64,000 nucleotides of DNA, taken from NCBI RefSeq assembly GCF_023276405.1, contig NZ_JALRMO010000001.1, positions 5,949,001 to 6,013,000 of the forward strand, in the 5' to 3' direction. The notes under the pieces were generated by a model, which made no database searches, had not been told where the DNA came from, and was given only the letters and a program-made list of their open reading frames with translations. Shown one piece after another: positions 44,045-53,900 of this stretch (the first letter of the stretch is position 1; each line of letters begins with the position of its first letter). This DNA is from Paenibacillus hamazuiensis (lineage in GTDB: Bacteria > Bacillota > Bacilli > Paenibacillales > NBRC-103111). Both the position numbers and the translations under genes were made by a program.

Positions 44045-47000
44045 TTACCTCTCAAACCGGAACCAGCCGAAATCGAAATGGCTGCCGGGCAGAAAAATAA
44101 ACGTCACCTGCTGCTCCCCGGTCACTTTCTCCAACTCGAACACCCGCTCGGCATACCCGTCCGAGTGCGTGAACTCGACAAGCTGGTTGCTATCGCCATC
44201 CGGACCCGCGAAGCGGATATGAATGGTGTTCTTCTCAATAGGGGACCTGCCGTAAACAACCAGCTTCGTTGCTCCCTCATCCGTAAAATCCATCTGCTCG
44301 AACACCAGCGACACATTATTCCCGATCCCCTCGACACCACGCTCCGTGACGGCAAACGTATCCCCGTAAATGCGATCGCTTTCTGCAGCGGGATTTTGCT
44401 CGAACGCCCGGTTCCTTTTGGCAAAAGAAAATCCCTTGATGTGCACCTTCTTCCGGAGCACAAAACAAATCGACGTAACCCCGCGAAGCCTCTTGGACAA
44501 ACGGTACGTTTCCTCCTGATACACGTTCCATTTGGAAGGCTTCTGGTAAATCACATCGGCCACCAGCTCGCTGCCTTCTTCGTCCGGCATCCCTTCCCAA
44601 ATCTGCAGAGCGTACTCTTCGCTTGTCAAAGCGAAAATCGGAATCGTGATCGTATCCGACCCGTACGGCCCGAAGTCGATGTCGCGAAAACCGACCCGGG
44701 TTTCACCGTCCCGTGCCGTAGCCACGCCCCGTTCGTTGCCGTTGCCGACCTCGCCTTTGCTGTAATCGTACAGCCCAGCGGAAATGAAACCGTAAGGATC
44801 CTTATAGGCCGTGCCGAGACCCGTCGCCTTGAATTCCAGCTGCGAGATGAGCTTCGTCTTGTCCGTGCCGTTCCGGCTTGTGCAGCGAAGCCGGAATTCC
44901 CCGTCGCCGAGAGCCGTAACCTTCGCATCGAGACCCGACGCTACGACCTTGGCAATGTTCGAGGCGATCCCCGCGTCGTTCACGACGCTCCATTCCACTT
45001 CCCGGTATGACGTATGCTCCGGGTACAGCCGCGCCTGAACGACCATCTCTTTTCGGTTCTCGTCAAAAAGCTGCCCGGACTCGCTGACGATCTCGATCTT
45101 GCGGAGAGGAATCTCCTCCGGACTTCCCATGACGCAGGGCAGCTCGCGGTTCCGCATATAGGCGGAAATTCCCGCCAGATCTTCACCCGCCGCGGGCAGC
45201 GCCTCAAACTCCGCAGCTTGAGGCTCCATCCCTGCGGAAGATACCTCGATGCGGATCTTTCCGGGCTCCGGCGTCGCCCCGATGATCGCCATCAGCTTGC
45301 CGCTGAACAACCTTCGGCTTACCCCTTTATACGGATCGTAGTCGGTGCTGTCCCCGTTATCCAGGCCGATCAGCCGCCCCGCTCCCGTCACCTCGACGCG
45401 CACCCGGTTATTCGCATTTTCCACCGGACGGCCGTCTTCATCTTCCATCGCGATTTCCACAAAAATAAGGTCCATGCCGTTCGCGGTCAGCGTTTCTTTA
45501 TCCGCCTGCAAGCGAATCTTCTTCGCATCTTTAAACGAAGCTCCGGTATCCGTGGCAATCACTTCACCGTTCTCGTCGTAGGCGATCGCTTTGAGCTCCC
45601 CCGGTTCGTAGGGAATCTTCCACCAGCCGAGCAGCTGCGTTCCGTGGTTGTGGTCTATATCGTAGGTTCCGACGGTGGAGCCGTTCAGCTGCAGCTCGAT
45701 CTTCGGCGCATTCGAGCATACCCGCACATCGATCATTTGCCCCGGGTTGAAGTCCCAGTACGGGAAAATATGAACCATCGGCTTCGTCTTATAATCCGTC
45801 CACGCCGCCTGGTAGATGTAATACGAATCCTTCTTGAATGTCGCCGTATCGATCTGCCCGAAATACGAGTTTTTCGTATGGTAAGGCGTAGGCTCGCCGA
45901 TATAGTCGAAGCCCGTCCATAGAAACTGCCCGAGCGAGAACGGCGTATCCCTTTCCGCCAAAATGCACGCCTCCGCCGACTTCGCCCCCCAGCTCGTCGA
46001 GCTGTTGCCCAGCGCGGAGCACTGCTCGTCGTCGTCGGCCAAAATCGACCTCTCGAACGGGAAACGATAAATGCCCCGGCTCTGCACGACCGAGGCCGTC
46101 TCGCTGCCGTAAATGATCCAGTCCGGATGCTCTTCGTGATGCTTGCGGTAATATTTCTCCGCGTAGTTGTAGCCGGCCACCTTGACGATATCCGCGCATT
46201 TCTGGGCGTTCTCCCACGGCATATAGTTCGAGCCGATCGTCACCCGGCCGTTTTCCTTCGGATCGTACTTCCGCACTTCCTCCATCAGCATGCGGGTGAT
46301 TTCCTGCCCTCTCTCGTCCGCATGCGTATCGTAAATCTCGTTGCCGATACTCCACATGATGAGGCTCGGATGGTTCCGGTCCCGCATCACCCAGCTCTTC
46401 ACATCGATCAAAGCCCATTCCTTGAAAAATCTCGCGTAATCGTAAGGCGTCTTCGGCCTCTCCCACATGTCAAAAGCTTCCGAGACGACGAGCAGCCCCA
46501 TCTCGTCCGCCAAATCCATCAGCTCCGGCGCCGGCATATTGTGGGCGGTCCGTATCGCGTTCACGCCCATCTCTTTCAGAATGACAAACCGCCTTCGGAG
46601 CGCCTCTTTATTAAATGCGGCTCCGAGTGCTCCCAAATCGTGATGCTCGCAAACGCCGTTCAGCTTCATCTTCCTGCCGTTCAGGCTGAAGCCCATCTCC
46701 GGGTCAAGCATGACTTCACGGAACCCGATATTTTGCGTGACCGTTTCGAGAGGTGTCTCTTCCAGGACCGCATCCCGATCGGCGTCGGCGGAAACCAGAC
46801 GCAGCCCGGTAACGAGCCGGTACAGATTCGGCTCGTCCGGGCTCCACAGCGAGGGGCTTTTCACCTGCAGCGTCTGCCGAAGCTGCGACCGGGGATCGGT
46901 TCCCGCAGCAACCTGATCCGAAGCGACGGCAACTTGTGCACCTTTATAGAGGATGGTCTGCGTGATTTGCACGTCGTGATGGATGTTCAGGTCAGTCTCG

Positions 47001-47497
47001 ATTTCGACCTGCCAAACGTCCCCTTCCCGCTTCGTGGAGATATAAATGCCGTCCGTGACGATATGATTGCGGTTTCTCGTCTTCAGCCACACATTTCGGT
47101 AAATGCCGGCCCCCGAATACCACCGGCTGTTCGGGCTTTGGTGCACGACTTTCACCAGAATCTCATTTTCCCCTTCCACAACGGCGCCTGTGATCTCATG
47201 CTCGAAAGAGGAGTATCCGTATTTCCATTCGCCGACAAACTGACCGTTCACATAGACGGTCGAGTCCATGTACACCCCGTCGAAGTAGAGCAGAACCTGC
47301 TCCGCCCCCTCGGCTTTCGCGTATGTAAATCTTTTGCGGTACCAGCCGATGCTGTTTTCGTACAGATTCAGCGTATCGTAGATCAGCCAATCGTGAGGGA
47401 TATCTATCGGCTCAAAGGTCAAGAAAGCGCAGTCGGTGACATCCAGGCTGCTTTTCGCAAATTCCCAGCCATCGTTAAAGAGGATTTTCTTATTCAT
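44045..47497 (-). CDS. GH2 beta-galactosidase-like glycosidase with C-terminal carbohydrate-binding module
   Basis: 1,150 residues. N-terminal sugar-binding jelly roll, Ig-like domains, a TIM barrel with acid/base Glu near 384 (MWSIGNEIYD) and nucleophile Glu near 466 (YGSETASV), further Ig-like domains, and a CBM6-like C-terminus (VSLVFEQMDFTDEG ... GSHFDFGWFRFER). No signal peptide, so it acts in the cytoplasm on imported oligosaccharides. ATG 47497 overlaps the end of the HD-protein gene by 8 bp. Beta-galactosidase is the most likely activity; other GH2 beta-glycosidases are possible. Confidence 0.9.
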   Translation of the reverse strand: MNKKILFNDGWEFAKSSLDVTDCAFLTFEPIDIPHDWLIYDTLNLYENSIGWYRKRFTYAKAEGAEQVLLYFDGVYMDSTVYVNGQFVGEWKYGYSSFEHEITGAVVEGENEILVKVVHQSPNSRWYSGAGIYRNVWLKTRNRNHIVTDGIYISTKREGDVWQVEIETDLNIHHDVQITQTILYKGAQVAVASDQVAAGTDPRSQLRQTLQVKSPSLWSPDEPNLYRLVTGLRLVSADADRDAVLEETPLETVTQNIGFREVMLDPEMGFSLNGRKMKLNGVCEHHDLGALGAAFNKEALRRRFVILKEMGVNAIRTAHNMPAPELMDLADEMGLLVVSEAFDMWERPKTPYDYARFFKEWALIDVKSWVMRDRNHPSLIMWSIGNEIYDTHADERGQEITRMLMEEVRKYDPKENGRVTIGSNYMPWENAQKCADIVKVAGYNYAEKYYRKHHEEHPDWIIYGSETASVVQSRGIYRFPFERSILADDDEQCSALGNSSTSWGAKSAEACILAERDTPFSLGQFLWTGFDYIGEPTPYHTKNSYFGQIDTATFKKDSYYIYQAAWTDYKTKPMVHIFPYWDFNPGQMIDVRVCSNAPKIELQLNGSTVGTYDIDHNHGTQLLGWWKIPYEPGELKAIAYDENGEVIATDTGASFKDAKKIRLQADKETLTANGMDLIFVEIAMEDEDGRPVENANNRVRVEVTGAGRLIGLDNGDSTDYDPYKGVSRRLFSGKLMAIIGATPEPGKIRIEVSSAGMEPQAAEFEALPAAGEDLAGISAYMRNRELPCVMGSPEEIPLRKIEIVSESGQLFDENRKEMVVQARLYPEHTSYREVEWSVVNDAGIASNIAKVVASGLDAKVTALGDGEFRLRCTSRNGTDKTKLISQLEFKATGLGTAYKDPYGFISAGLYDYSKGEVGNGNERGVATARDGETRVGFRDIDFGPYGSDTITIPIFALTSEEYALQIWEGMPDEEGSELVADVIYQKPSKWNVYQEETYRLSKRLRGVTSICFVLRKKVHIKGFSFAKRNRAFEQNPAAESDRIYGDTFAVTERGVEGIGNNVSLVFEQMDFTDEGATKLVVYGRSPIEKNTIHIRFAGPDGDSNQLVEFTHSDGYAERVFELEKVTGEQQVTFIFLPGSHFDFGWFRFER

Positions 47498-48047
47498 GGT
47501 TGGTGTGCCCCTTTCCAAACACCCGCGCCACCTCAGCCCTTAAAGCCTCCAGCAAAGGAAAACCCGCACCATGCCCCAAGCTGTCCACGATACCCTCGTA
47601 ATACCATTTCTGGCTGTCGCGCCCACGCTTGAACTTGTCCCATGCCTTCTCGCCCATCTGCTCCAAATCGCGCCTGATGGTCCGAAGATTATGGAGCTTA
47701 TCCGCACACGCCACCTGCCGCACCGCCAGCGGAGCCGTCTGCAAAAACTCCAGCGTATGCCGCTTCCGCTCTTCCCAGGGGGCGCTCTTATCCGGCTCGG
47801 AGCAGCCTCTCACAATCTCCAGCACACGCGGGCCGAAGTGAGCCTCCAGCTCCTCCTCGGTCACCTCGGTATCCTCAAGCGTATCATGCAGCAGCCCCGC
47901 GGCCACGACCTCCTCGGAGCAGCCCGCTTCCACAAGCAGCATGCCCACCGCGAACGGGTGGCTGATGTAAGGGATATCCGTCCCTTTCCGCCTTTGCTTT
48001 TCATGCGCTTTCGCCGCAAATTCAATCGCACGATCTATGATTGGCAT
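47490..48047 (-). CDS. SpoT/MESH1-like HD-domain hydrolase
   Basis: 185 residues. HD-domain motifs: SHPFAVGMLL, LLHDTLEDTE (HDxxED) and CADKLHNL, as in the (p)ppGpp hydrolase domain of SpoT and stand-alone MESH1-like enzymes. The synthetase and regulatory domains of full RSH proteins are absent. ATG 48047 lies behind GGGAAGTG. It overlaps the GH2 gene downstream. Whether it cleaves (p)ppGpp or another nucleotide is not known. Confidence 0.85.
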   Translation of the reverse strand: MPIIDRAIEFAAKAHEKQRRKGTDIPYISHPFAVGMLLVEAGCSEEVVAAGLLHDTLEDTEVTEEELEAHFGPRVLEIVRGCSEPDKSAPWEERKRHTLEFLQTAPLAVRQVACADKLHNLRTIRRDLEQMGEKAWDKFKRGRDSQKWYYEGIVDSLGHGAGFPLLEALRAEVARVFGKGHTNHE

Positions 48048-48124
48048 GGAATACACTTCCCATCGAATGGATTCTATGTTTTATGATTCGACGGGTTACA
48101 GATTATTCCTGTTGGATTAGGGGC

Positions 48125-48149
48125 AAAAAAATAACCCGGGATCCGGGTT
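48125..48149 (-). terminator. Terminator of the zeta-toxin gene
   Basis: AACCCGG-GAT-CCGGGTT followed on the minus strand by ATTTTTTT. Confidence 0.8.
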
Positions 48150-48173
48150 GCCTTATGGTAGGGGGGGTTGGGG

Positions 48174-48773
48174 TTAGGGAGTTGTCTGCAGTTTGTTGCG
48201 GATTGGCACAACCCATGTTGGCAATGGTTCAATTTTGTTCTTCAACTTACCATTCGCTGCCTCTAATACGATTTTCCCGTCCAGTGTACTATTGTCAATG
48301 ACATACAATTCATTTACCAGATCCATATAATCTAACAAATTTTGCAGTGAAGTGTGATGGCGATACATTATATCTTCGCTAGGAATGTAATGGCCTCCAT
48401 TTCGGACCCGAATGGCAACACGTTCGATATTTAAATTGGGATCCCCCAAGCCAACATAAAACATGGATATCTGAAATTGATTCGCCTTTGCTGCCTGCAT
48501 AAGCTTTATTGCATACCCACCGGACAAAGTCGTTTCAATGGAAAATTCCCTTTTCGTTTTAATGCATTCTCGTGCTAAACGAATGGCTTCCTTCCCGGCA
48601 GAAACCCGAGCTTTTTCCGGTTGTAAAGGGTTAATACGTCTGGCCAATGCATCCGGATCAATATTGACATTAATGCCTATTCGATCAATGATTAGATTGC
48701 GAATCGTACTCTTGCCGCTACCATTGTTTCCGGCAAAAACAAACATCGTAGCTTTCGAATCAGACATATCCAT
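48174..48773 (-). CDS. Zeta-toxin-like P-loop kinase
   Basis: 199 residues. Walker A GNNGSGKST near residue 13, followed by NIDPDALARRINP with the catalytic-type Asp and Arg, ETTLSGG, and ERVAIRVRNGGHYIPSED. Zeta toxins phosphorylate UDP-N-acetylglucosamine or related nucleotide sugars and block wall synthesis; some homologues have other kinase roles. ATG 48773 follows GAGGAG at 7 bases and overlaps the small upstream gene by 14 bp, the arrangement of a toxin behind its antitoxin. Confidence 0.85.
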   Translation of the reverse strand: MDMSDSKATMFVFAGNNGSGKSTIRNLIIDRIGINVNIDPDALARRINPLQPEKARVSAGKEAIRLARECIKTKREFSIETTLSGGYAIKLMQAAKANQFQISMFYVGLGDPNLNIERVAIRVRNGGHYIPSEDIMYRHHTSLQNLLDYMDLVNELYVIDNSTLDGKIVLEAANGKLKNKIEPLPTWVVPIRNKLQTTP

Positions 48774-48942
48774 CTTTCTTCTCCTCTGGCAGGAACTCCT
48801 TCCCGCCATCGGAGTACTCCTTTACCAATTTACCAGTCTCTTCATCTTTGTAAACGACGTAAGTTCCATTGGCCCTGGCATCAATTTTTGCCCTTTCTCC
48901 GGTCAGTCTAATGAGCTTCTTTATGTCATCAATCTTTTCCAT
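48760..48942 (-). CDS. Putative antitoxin of the zeta-like toxin
   Basis: 60 residues, charged. An N-terminal helix (MEKIDDIKKLIRLTGERAK) is followed by a short beta hairpin (TYVVYKDEETGKLVKEYSDG). It is shorter than the 90-residue epsilon antitoxin and not obviously homologous. ATG 48942 follows GGAGG at 8 bases. Overlap with the toxin start supports coupled expression. Antitoxin function is inferred from position. Confidence 0.6.
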   Translation of the reverse strand: MEKIDDIKKLIRLTGERAKIDARANGTYVVYKDEETGKLVKEYSDGGKEFLPEEKKDGYV

Positions 48943-49231
48943 ATCGTACACCTCCGTTTTCATTTAGAATATCATTAATAACCTTTCAGCTTACCTTATG
49001 AGCCACATTTCGCATGTCCTTATGATATTTGTTTCACTGTCAGAGTAGTCGGCCAGTTCTTCAAGGGCGGTTTGTGACCTTCCTGCTGACCATAAAACCG
49101 CCTTTCGCTATTACCATTATACTACAAATTAAAAAGTTTCTAACGTCAGCGGGTTTATAACCTCGTTACGAACCTTCATGTACGGCAACATACGATCATC
49201 CAGTACCTCCGGCTTAATAACAACGCTCCTC

Positions 49232-49510
49232 TTACAAACCATTTGTCTGCCAAACTTCCCTCAGCGCCGATCGGAACAATTGATCCAGCTTCTGATCTTG
49301 ATTCCTCACAGCTGCAGGGATTCGGGAAACCGCATCGCTGAAATAGGCGATCTTTTCCTCCAAATATTCGTCGATCGAGTGGATTCGCGGTTCATAATCC
49401 ATTTCATCGCCGGCCTTTTTGCGGGCAAGCAATTCCCCGATCACTCTCCTGAGCCTGCTTCCTTCCGGCACTAAACCTTCGACCAAAGCATCAAACTCAA
49501 TCGGCGGCAT
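49232..49510 (-). pseudogene. C-terminal fragment of a nucleotidyltransferase-like protein
   Basis: 92 codons from ATG 49510. The frame continues upstream for eight more codon-like residues (KAQWIERHNA) before a stop, and the whole resembles the C-terminal helical part of larger nucleotidyltransferases (PPIEFDALVEGL ... RVIGELLARKKAGDEMDYEPRI ... IDEYLEEKIAYFSD). No N-terminal GSxxG/DxD catalytic part is nearby, so it looks like a 5'-truncated gene. The family assignment is tentative. Confidence 0.45.
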
Positions 49511-49606
49511 CGCGTTATGCCTTTCGATCCATTGGGCTTTTTATATATTCAGGCAACATAAAATATCTTTAATCGGTGCAGACCGCGAGGCTTTGTTAAA
49601 AATTCA

Positions 49607-50728
49607 TCATTTAATAAAATGCGGAAACTTTTCGGGCGCATTACGAATTTCCCGAGCCAACTGCTCATAAGCTGCCGCTAGTTTAATAGAACGAACTCTT
49701 TTGGCGTCATGATCGCGTGGTTCAATAAACCCTTGTTCCCTCCATTGACTTATCTTTTCCCTGATTGAGCGATCCGACAAGCGTAGAAGCTCCCTCATTT
49801 CGCTTGTCGTTATTGTATCCTGTTTAAAGGTCAATTGAGCAAAAACCATTCTTTGCTGGGGGTCTAACTTTCGAATCAGTTCCGGTTCGATTTTCGTCAT
49901 TTGAGCAGATTTCTCCATGACAATGACAGCAGCCTCCTGGAATACCTCTGACAGACCATCGATAAAAAATTCGAGCCACAGAGTCAAATCGGCCTCGTTT
50001 CTCCCGAAATAATAATTGTGGTGAAGGCCCAATTGGAGTCTGCGGTAGTATTCTGCCAAATTGCGATCATAGAAATTTTCAAGCACAAATAATCCTTTCA
50101 AACCATATCCACCGCGGCGAAGGAGATAGGTCGTTGCCATCCTGGCAGTCCGACCATTCCCATCCATATACGGATGAATCGTCAAAAACTGCCACATAAA
50201 TATCCCCGCTTTGATCGGAACCGGAATCGAATAAGTTTCCGGAGAGTTAATCCAGGCAACTAAATCTTCCATCAGTAGTGGGACGTCAGTCCATTCGGGG
50301 GGCAAGTAGAATCCGGAAGCATTACGACTCCCTACTTGATTTTGTTCTTCCCGATAATCGCTAATACGTGGTCTGCGCCCGTGAGATATTCTAATAATGG
50401 CATGCAGCTTCTTAATAAATTCTTCCGTAACCGGCAGTTGCCTTTTTTCTGCTTCATCCAGGTATTCCAAAGCTTTCATTAAATTATAAACTTCCTGTTC
50501 CTCATTATTATTGCTATTGCGGTACAGGACTTTTCTTTTCATCGCCTCATCGAGCGTATTTCCTTCGATCTTTGTTGAGAGAATCACCGTCTTTTCCATC
50601 GATTCTTTCTTCAGCAAGTCGAGTATTGATGCGGGTAACGGGAGCAAATCAACAACTACACTGGCACGCTGTATATCCATAAGTTTGCGAGCAATGCGAT
50701 CGGTTATTGAATATTTGGGTATGAACAC
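49607..50728 (-). CDS. Fic-family protein with N-terminal inhibitory motif
   Basis: 373 residues. The Fic core HPYMDGNGRTAR (His near 183) is intact, so AMP transfer to target hydroxyls is expected. The inhibitory motif STKIEGN (residues 51-57, Glu55) lies in the N-terminal part, marking a class II, self-inhibited Fic. A winged helix follows in the last ~75 residues (TTSEMRELLRLSDRSIREKISQWREQGFI). ATG 50728. It lies between a toxin-antitoxin pair and a large helicase, in the defence-rich part of the window. Target unknown. Confidence 0.92.
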   Translation of the reverse strand: MFIPKYSITDRIARKLMDIQRASVVVDLLPLPASILDLLKKESMEKTVILSTKIEGNTLDEAMKRKVLYRNSNNNEEQEVYNLMKALEYLDEAEKRQLPVTEEFIKKLHAIIRISHGRRPRISDYREEQNQVGSRNASGFYLPPEWTDVPLLMEDLVAWINSPETYSIPVPIKAGIFMWQFLTIHPYMDGNGRTARMATTYLLRRGGYGLKGLFVLENFYDRNLAEYYRRLQLGLHHNYYFGRNEADLTLWLEFFIDGLSEVFQEAAVIVMEKSAQMTKIEPELIRKLDPQQRMVFAQLTFKQDTITTSEMRELLRLSDRSIREKISQWREQGFIEPRDHDAKRVRSIKLAAAYEQLAREIRNAPEKFPHFIK

Positions 50729-50821
50729 AAAATCACCATCCTTATTTCTATTATAACATTGCCGCTATTTTGCCGCAAAAACATTCGCCACTCCTGATAA
50801 TGGCTTGATAGATGCATTCGT

Positions 50822-50858
50822 AAAAGCCCTCACCTTGTTATTGCAAGATGAGGGCTTG
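50822..50858 (-). terminator. Terminator of the large helicase gene
   Basis: AGCCCTCATCTTG, six bases, CAAGGTGAGGGCT, then TTTT on the minus strand, 56 bp after the stop codon. Confidence 0.85.
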
Positions 50859-50913
50859 GATCGTGCATGACCTTGATCGTTTCGACACGAGTATCTGGTC
50901 GTTTATCATCTGA

Positions 50914-53900
50914 CTATTTGATCACTATGCGCTGATTATCATCTACCAGGACGTAGCCCAGTTCAATCGCTTTCTGAATTCCAAACTTCACCACTTTCTC
51001 CAATGCGGTACCGCTTCTGGCGTAGCCCAAAATTTTAACAACTTGTTTGATCAATTCCTCTGGTGGAAGACTGATCTGCGAATCCAAAACTGCTTTAACG
51101 GCAGCCGCTACTTCCTCGGGCGGTAGATCTTCTGCCGCACGACGCTGCGATTCCTCGGCTGAAATTCGAAACATTCCGTATTGATGCGGCTGAGTTTCTT
51201 CCGGCCAAAAGTATATAATTCCTTCCATTTTCGTTGTTCGAAGCCTCATCCTAGCAAACAAATCGGAAAATCGCTGGTCCAGCTTGGCACCCAACCGTGT
51301 AATTCCCCAAGCCTGTAAGATACGCTTAGTTAATAAATTTCGGCTAATGGGTCCCTCTTCTTCGATGACCCTCTTAATTTGTCCTAAGATCAGATCGGTG
51401 TAATTCGGCAAATAAAATTGCTCTGCACCGAACGATACGGGATCAAGTATGCATTGCTTGTACAACGGTATGTGCGTAGATTTACTTGACTGGTTGATGT
51501 CAACAGGATTCATCTCAGCTAGTGCCTCAAATTTTGCAGAAATAGCAGCTTTCTGATTTAGCTGACTCGGTTCCTTGCTGGCAGGCGGCGTTACGGGTTG
51601 AATCTGCGACTTCTTGTCTTTGGCATGCTCAATAGCTTCAACTATATGCCGAACGACATTCTGCCTGTTCTCCCACCAATCCGGGCTCCATACCCTCAGC
51701 AGATTCCAACCGAGCTGACGGAGCACCCGTTCCCGTAAAATATCGCGATCACGAGCAGTTTCAGCATTTTCATACATAGGTCCATCGAGAAGAATGCCCA
51801 CGAGGTATTGGCCTTGATGCTCCGGATCCAGCACGCCAATATCGACGCGATAACCCGATGCCCCTACGTAAAGATCCGTGTCGTATCCGAAAGCTTTTAG
51901 TTCGCTGGCCAGGCTACGGTGAAGATGAGAAACGATCGGAATATATCCTACGGCCTGACCGACAGGCAGTGTCTGCTTTCCTTTTTCAGCATAGTCCAGA
52001 AACGCTTTTAAGCCCAGCACCCCCTGTGCGCTGATCCGGCTTGCCTGCAGATGATGGGAACGAAGCGTCGAGAAGACTATCATCTCATGTCTGGCTCTGG
52101 ATACGGCTACGTTCAATCGCCGCCAGCCGCCTTCACGATTCAACGGACCAAAATTAAGACTTACCTTGCCTGAGGCGTCAGGACCATAACCAACCGAAAA
52201 TAAAATTACGTCCCGTTCATCTCCCTGGACGTTTTCCAGGTTTTTGATAAAAATGGGTTCCGGCAGCTGTGCTAATAACATATCCAGCTCCGCCTCACGC
52301 TTACATGCTTCCTCTAACATATCTTCAATAAGCGTCTGCTGAATGGAACTGAAGGTGACAACGCCGATGCTTCGCTCCCGTAATACAGGGTCCTTGATGC
52401 GGCGAATCACCTCTGCAACGACAGCCTCGCCTTCGGCCCGGTTCTGTTTCGTACGTCCCCGGTCATAGAAGCCTTCCACAGGGCGCCACGTCACACTTGA
52501 AACAGGCTCATCCGGGGACGGGAAGGTCAAAAGCTTGTTCTCGTAATAATGAGCGTTGCTAAATGCAATCAAGCTCTCGTGTCGACTGCGGTAATGCCAG
52601 GACAAATGCCGCTCAGGCATCCCTAACGCCAAACAGTCATCCAGAATGCTCTCCATATCCTGCAGTGCCTGATCTTCGTCCTCCGATTCACTATTGCTCT
52701 TGGCGAAAAAAGCGGTCGGAGGCAATTGCTTAGGATCACCTACAATCACTGCTTGATTTCCACGTGCTAACGCCCCTACCGCTTGCGCCGTAGGAACCTG
52801 CGAGGCTTCGTCAAAGATAACCAGATCAAACTTGGCCCCATTTGGATCGAGATACTGGGCCACCGAGATGGGGCTCATCAACATGCACGGTGTCAGTCTT
52901 CGAAGCAAATTCGGAATTTGCTCAAACAATTTGCGGATCGAAATGTTCCTCCCGCCGCTTCGTATCGCTCGCTGTAAAATGCCCGCCTCCGAGCTTTGCG
53001 CAGCTTCTTGAGTCATCTGGGGGACCCTCGAGGACAAACGCGCCGCAATCTCTTGCTGCGTTAATTTTGAAAAATGTTCGTCCGTATCTTTAAACCGCTG
53101 GATCGTCTCCTCAAACAAATTTCCCGAGAAAGCCATTAAGACTTCGTCACGGGCTATGATGTAATTGGCTATCGACTTATGTAGACCGCGCTCAAAAGCA
53201 ACAAGAAGCTGTTCGTTGGTTAATTGCCCCCGCTCATACGGAGTAATAAGTGGAAGCAGTCCATTCTCCTCTGCTGCAGAGCGCACTCTGCACCAAGTGC
53301 TCCAGTCCCGCAAGCGATCAAGATGTAATGCCCAAAGCTTGGACTTTTCCAACATATAAATATGCCAATCCCCACTTTCAGGCGCGGACCTTAACCGTTC
53401 AAATGAAATGTTTAGTAATCGGCGCAGTTCCTCCTCGTCCTCCGTGATTTGAGCATGACGACTCAGCATATTTTTGAAAAACTGAATTTGAGCTTGATCG
53501 TGTCGGGCTTGAACCAGCGGCTCCGCCATCTGAATTCTCGCCTGGTTCGCTGCTGCCTGGCTGCCGAGCCCTTGTACTAGCAGCGTCTGCACCTGCATAA
53601 GCCAGTCACAAGCTTCAGATATTTCGTCCCAACGACCTTCTCCATCCCCTAACAGCGTTGAGCCTAGGAATGGAGCTACCGTTCCTTTCAAGCCTTTCAG
53701 CTTCTGTTCTTCTTCCTGCCAGGTTATAATTTCAATTAGTGCCTCTTTCACTTGATTTTTAGCCAGCGCCTTACCGGATTTCACTAGCCTTTTCATCATT
53801 TTATAGATCCGATTTTGACCGCTCCATTTAGGCAGAAACCACTGAAGCTCCAGTTTGTTCCACTCCGCCAATATCATTTTGGCATCGAAATGGGTAAGTT

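Noticed and set aside
46127-47632. 501-codon plus-strand ORF
   Set aside because: Antisense to the GH2 glycosidase, which has intact catalytic motifs; no start site of its own.
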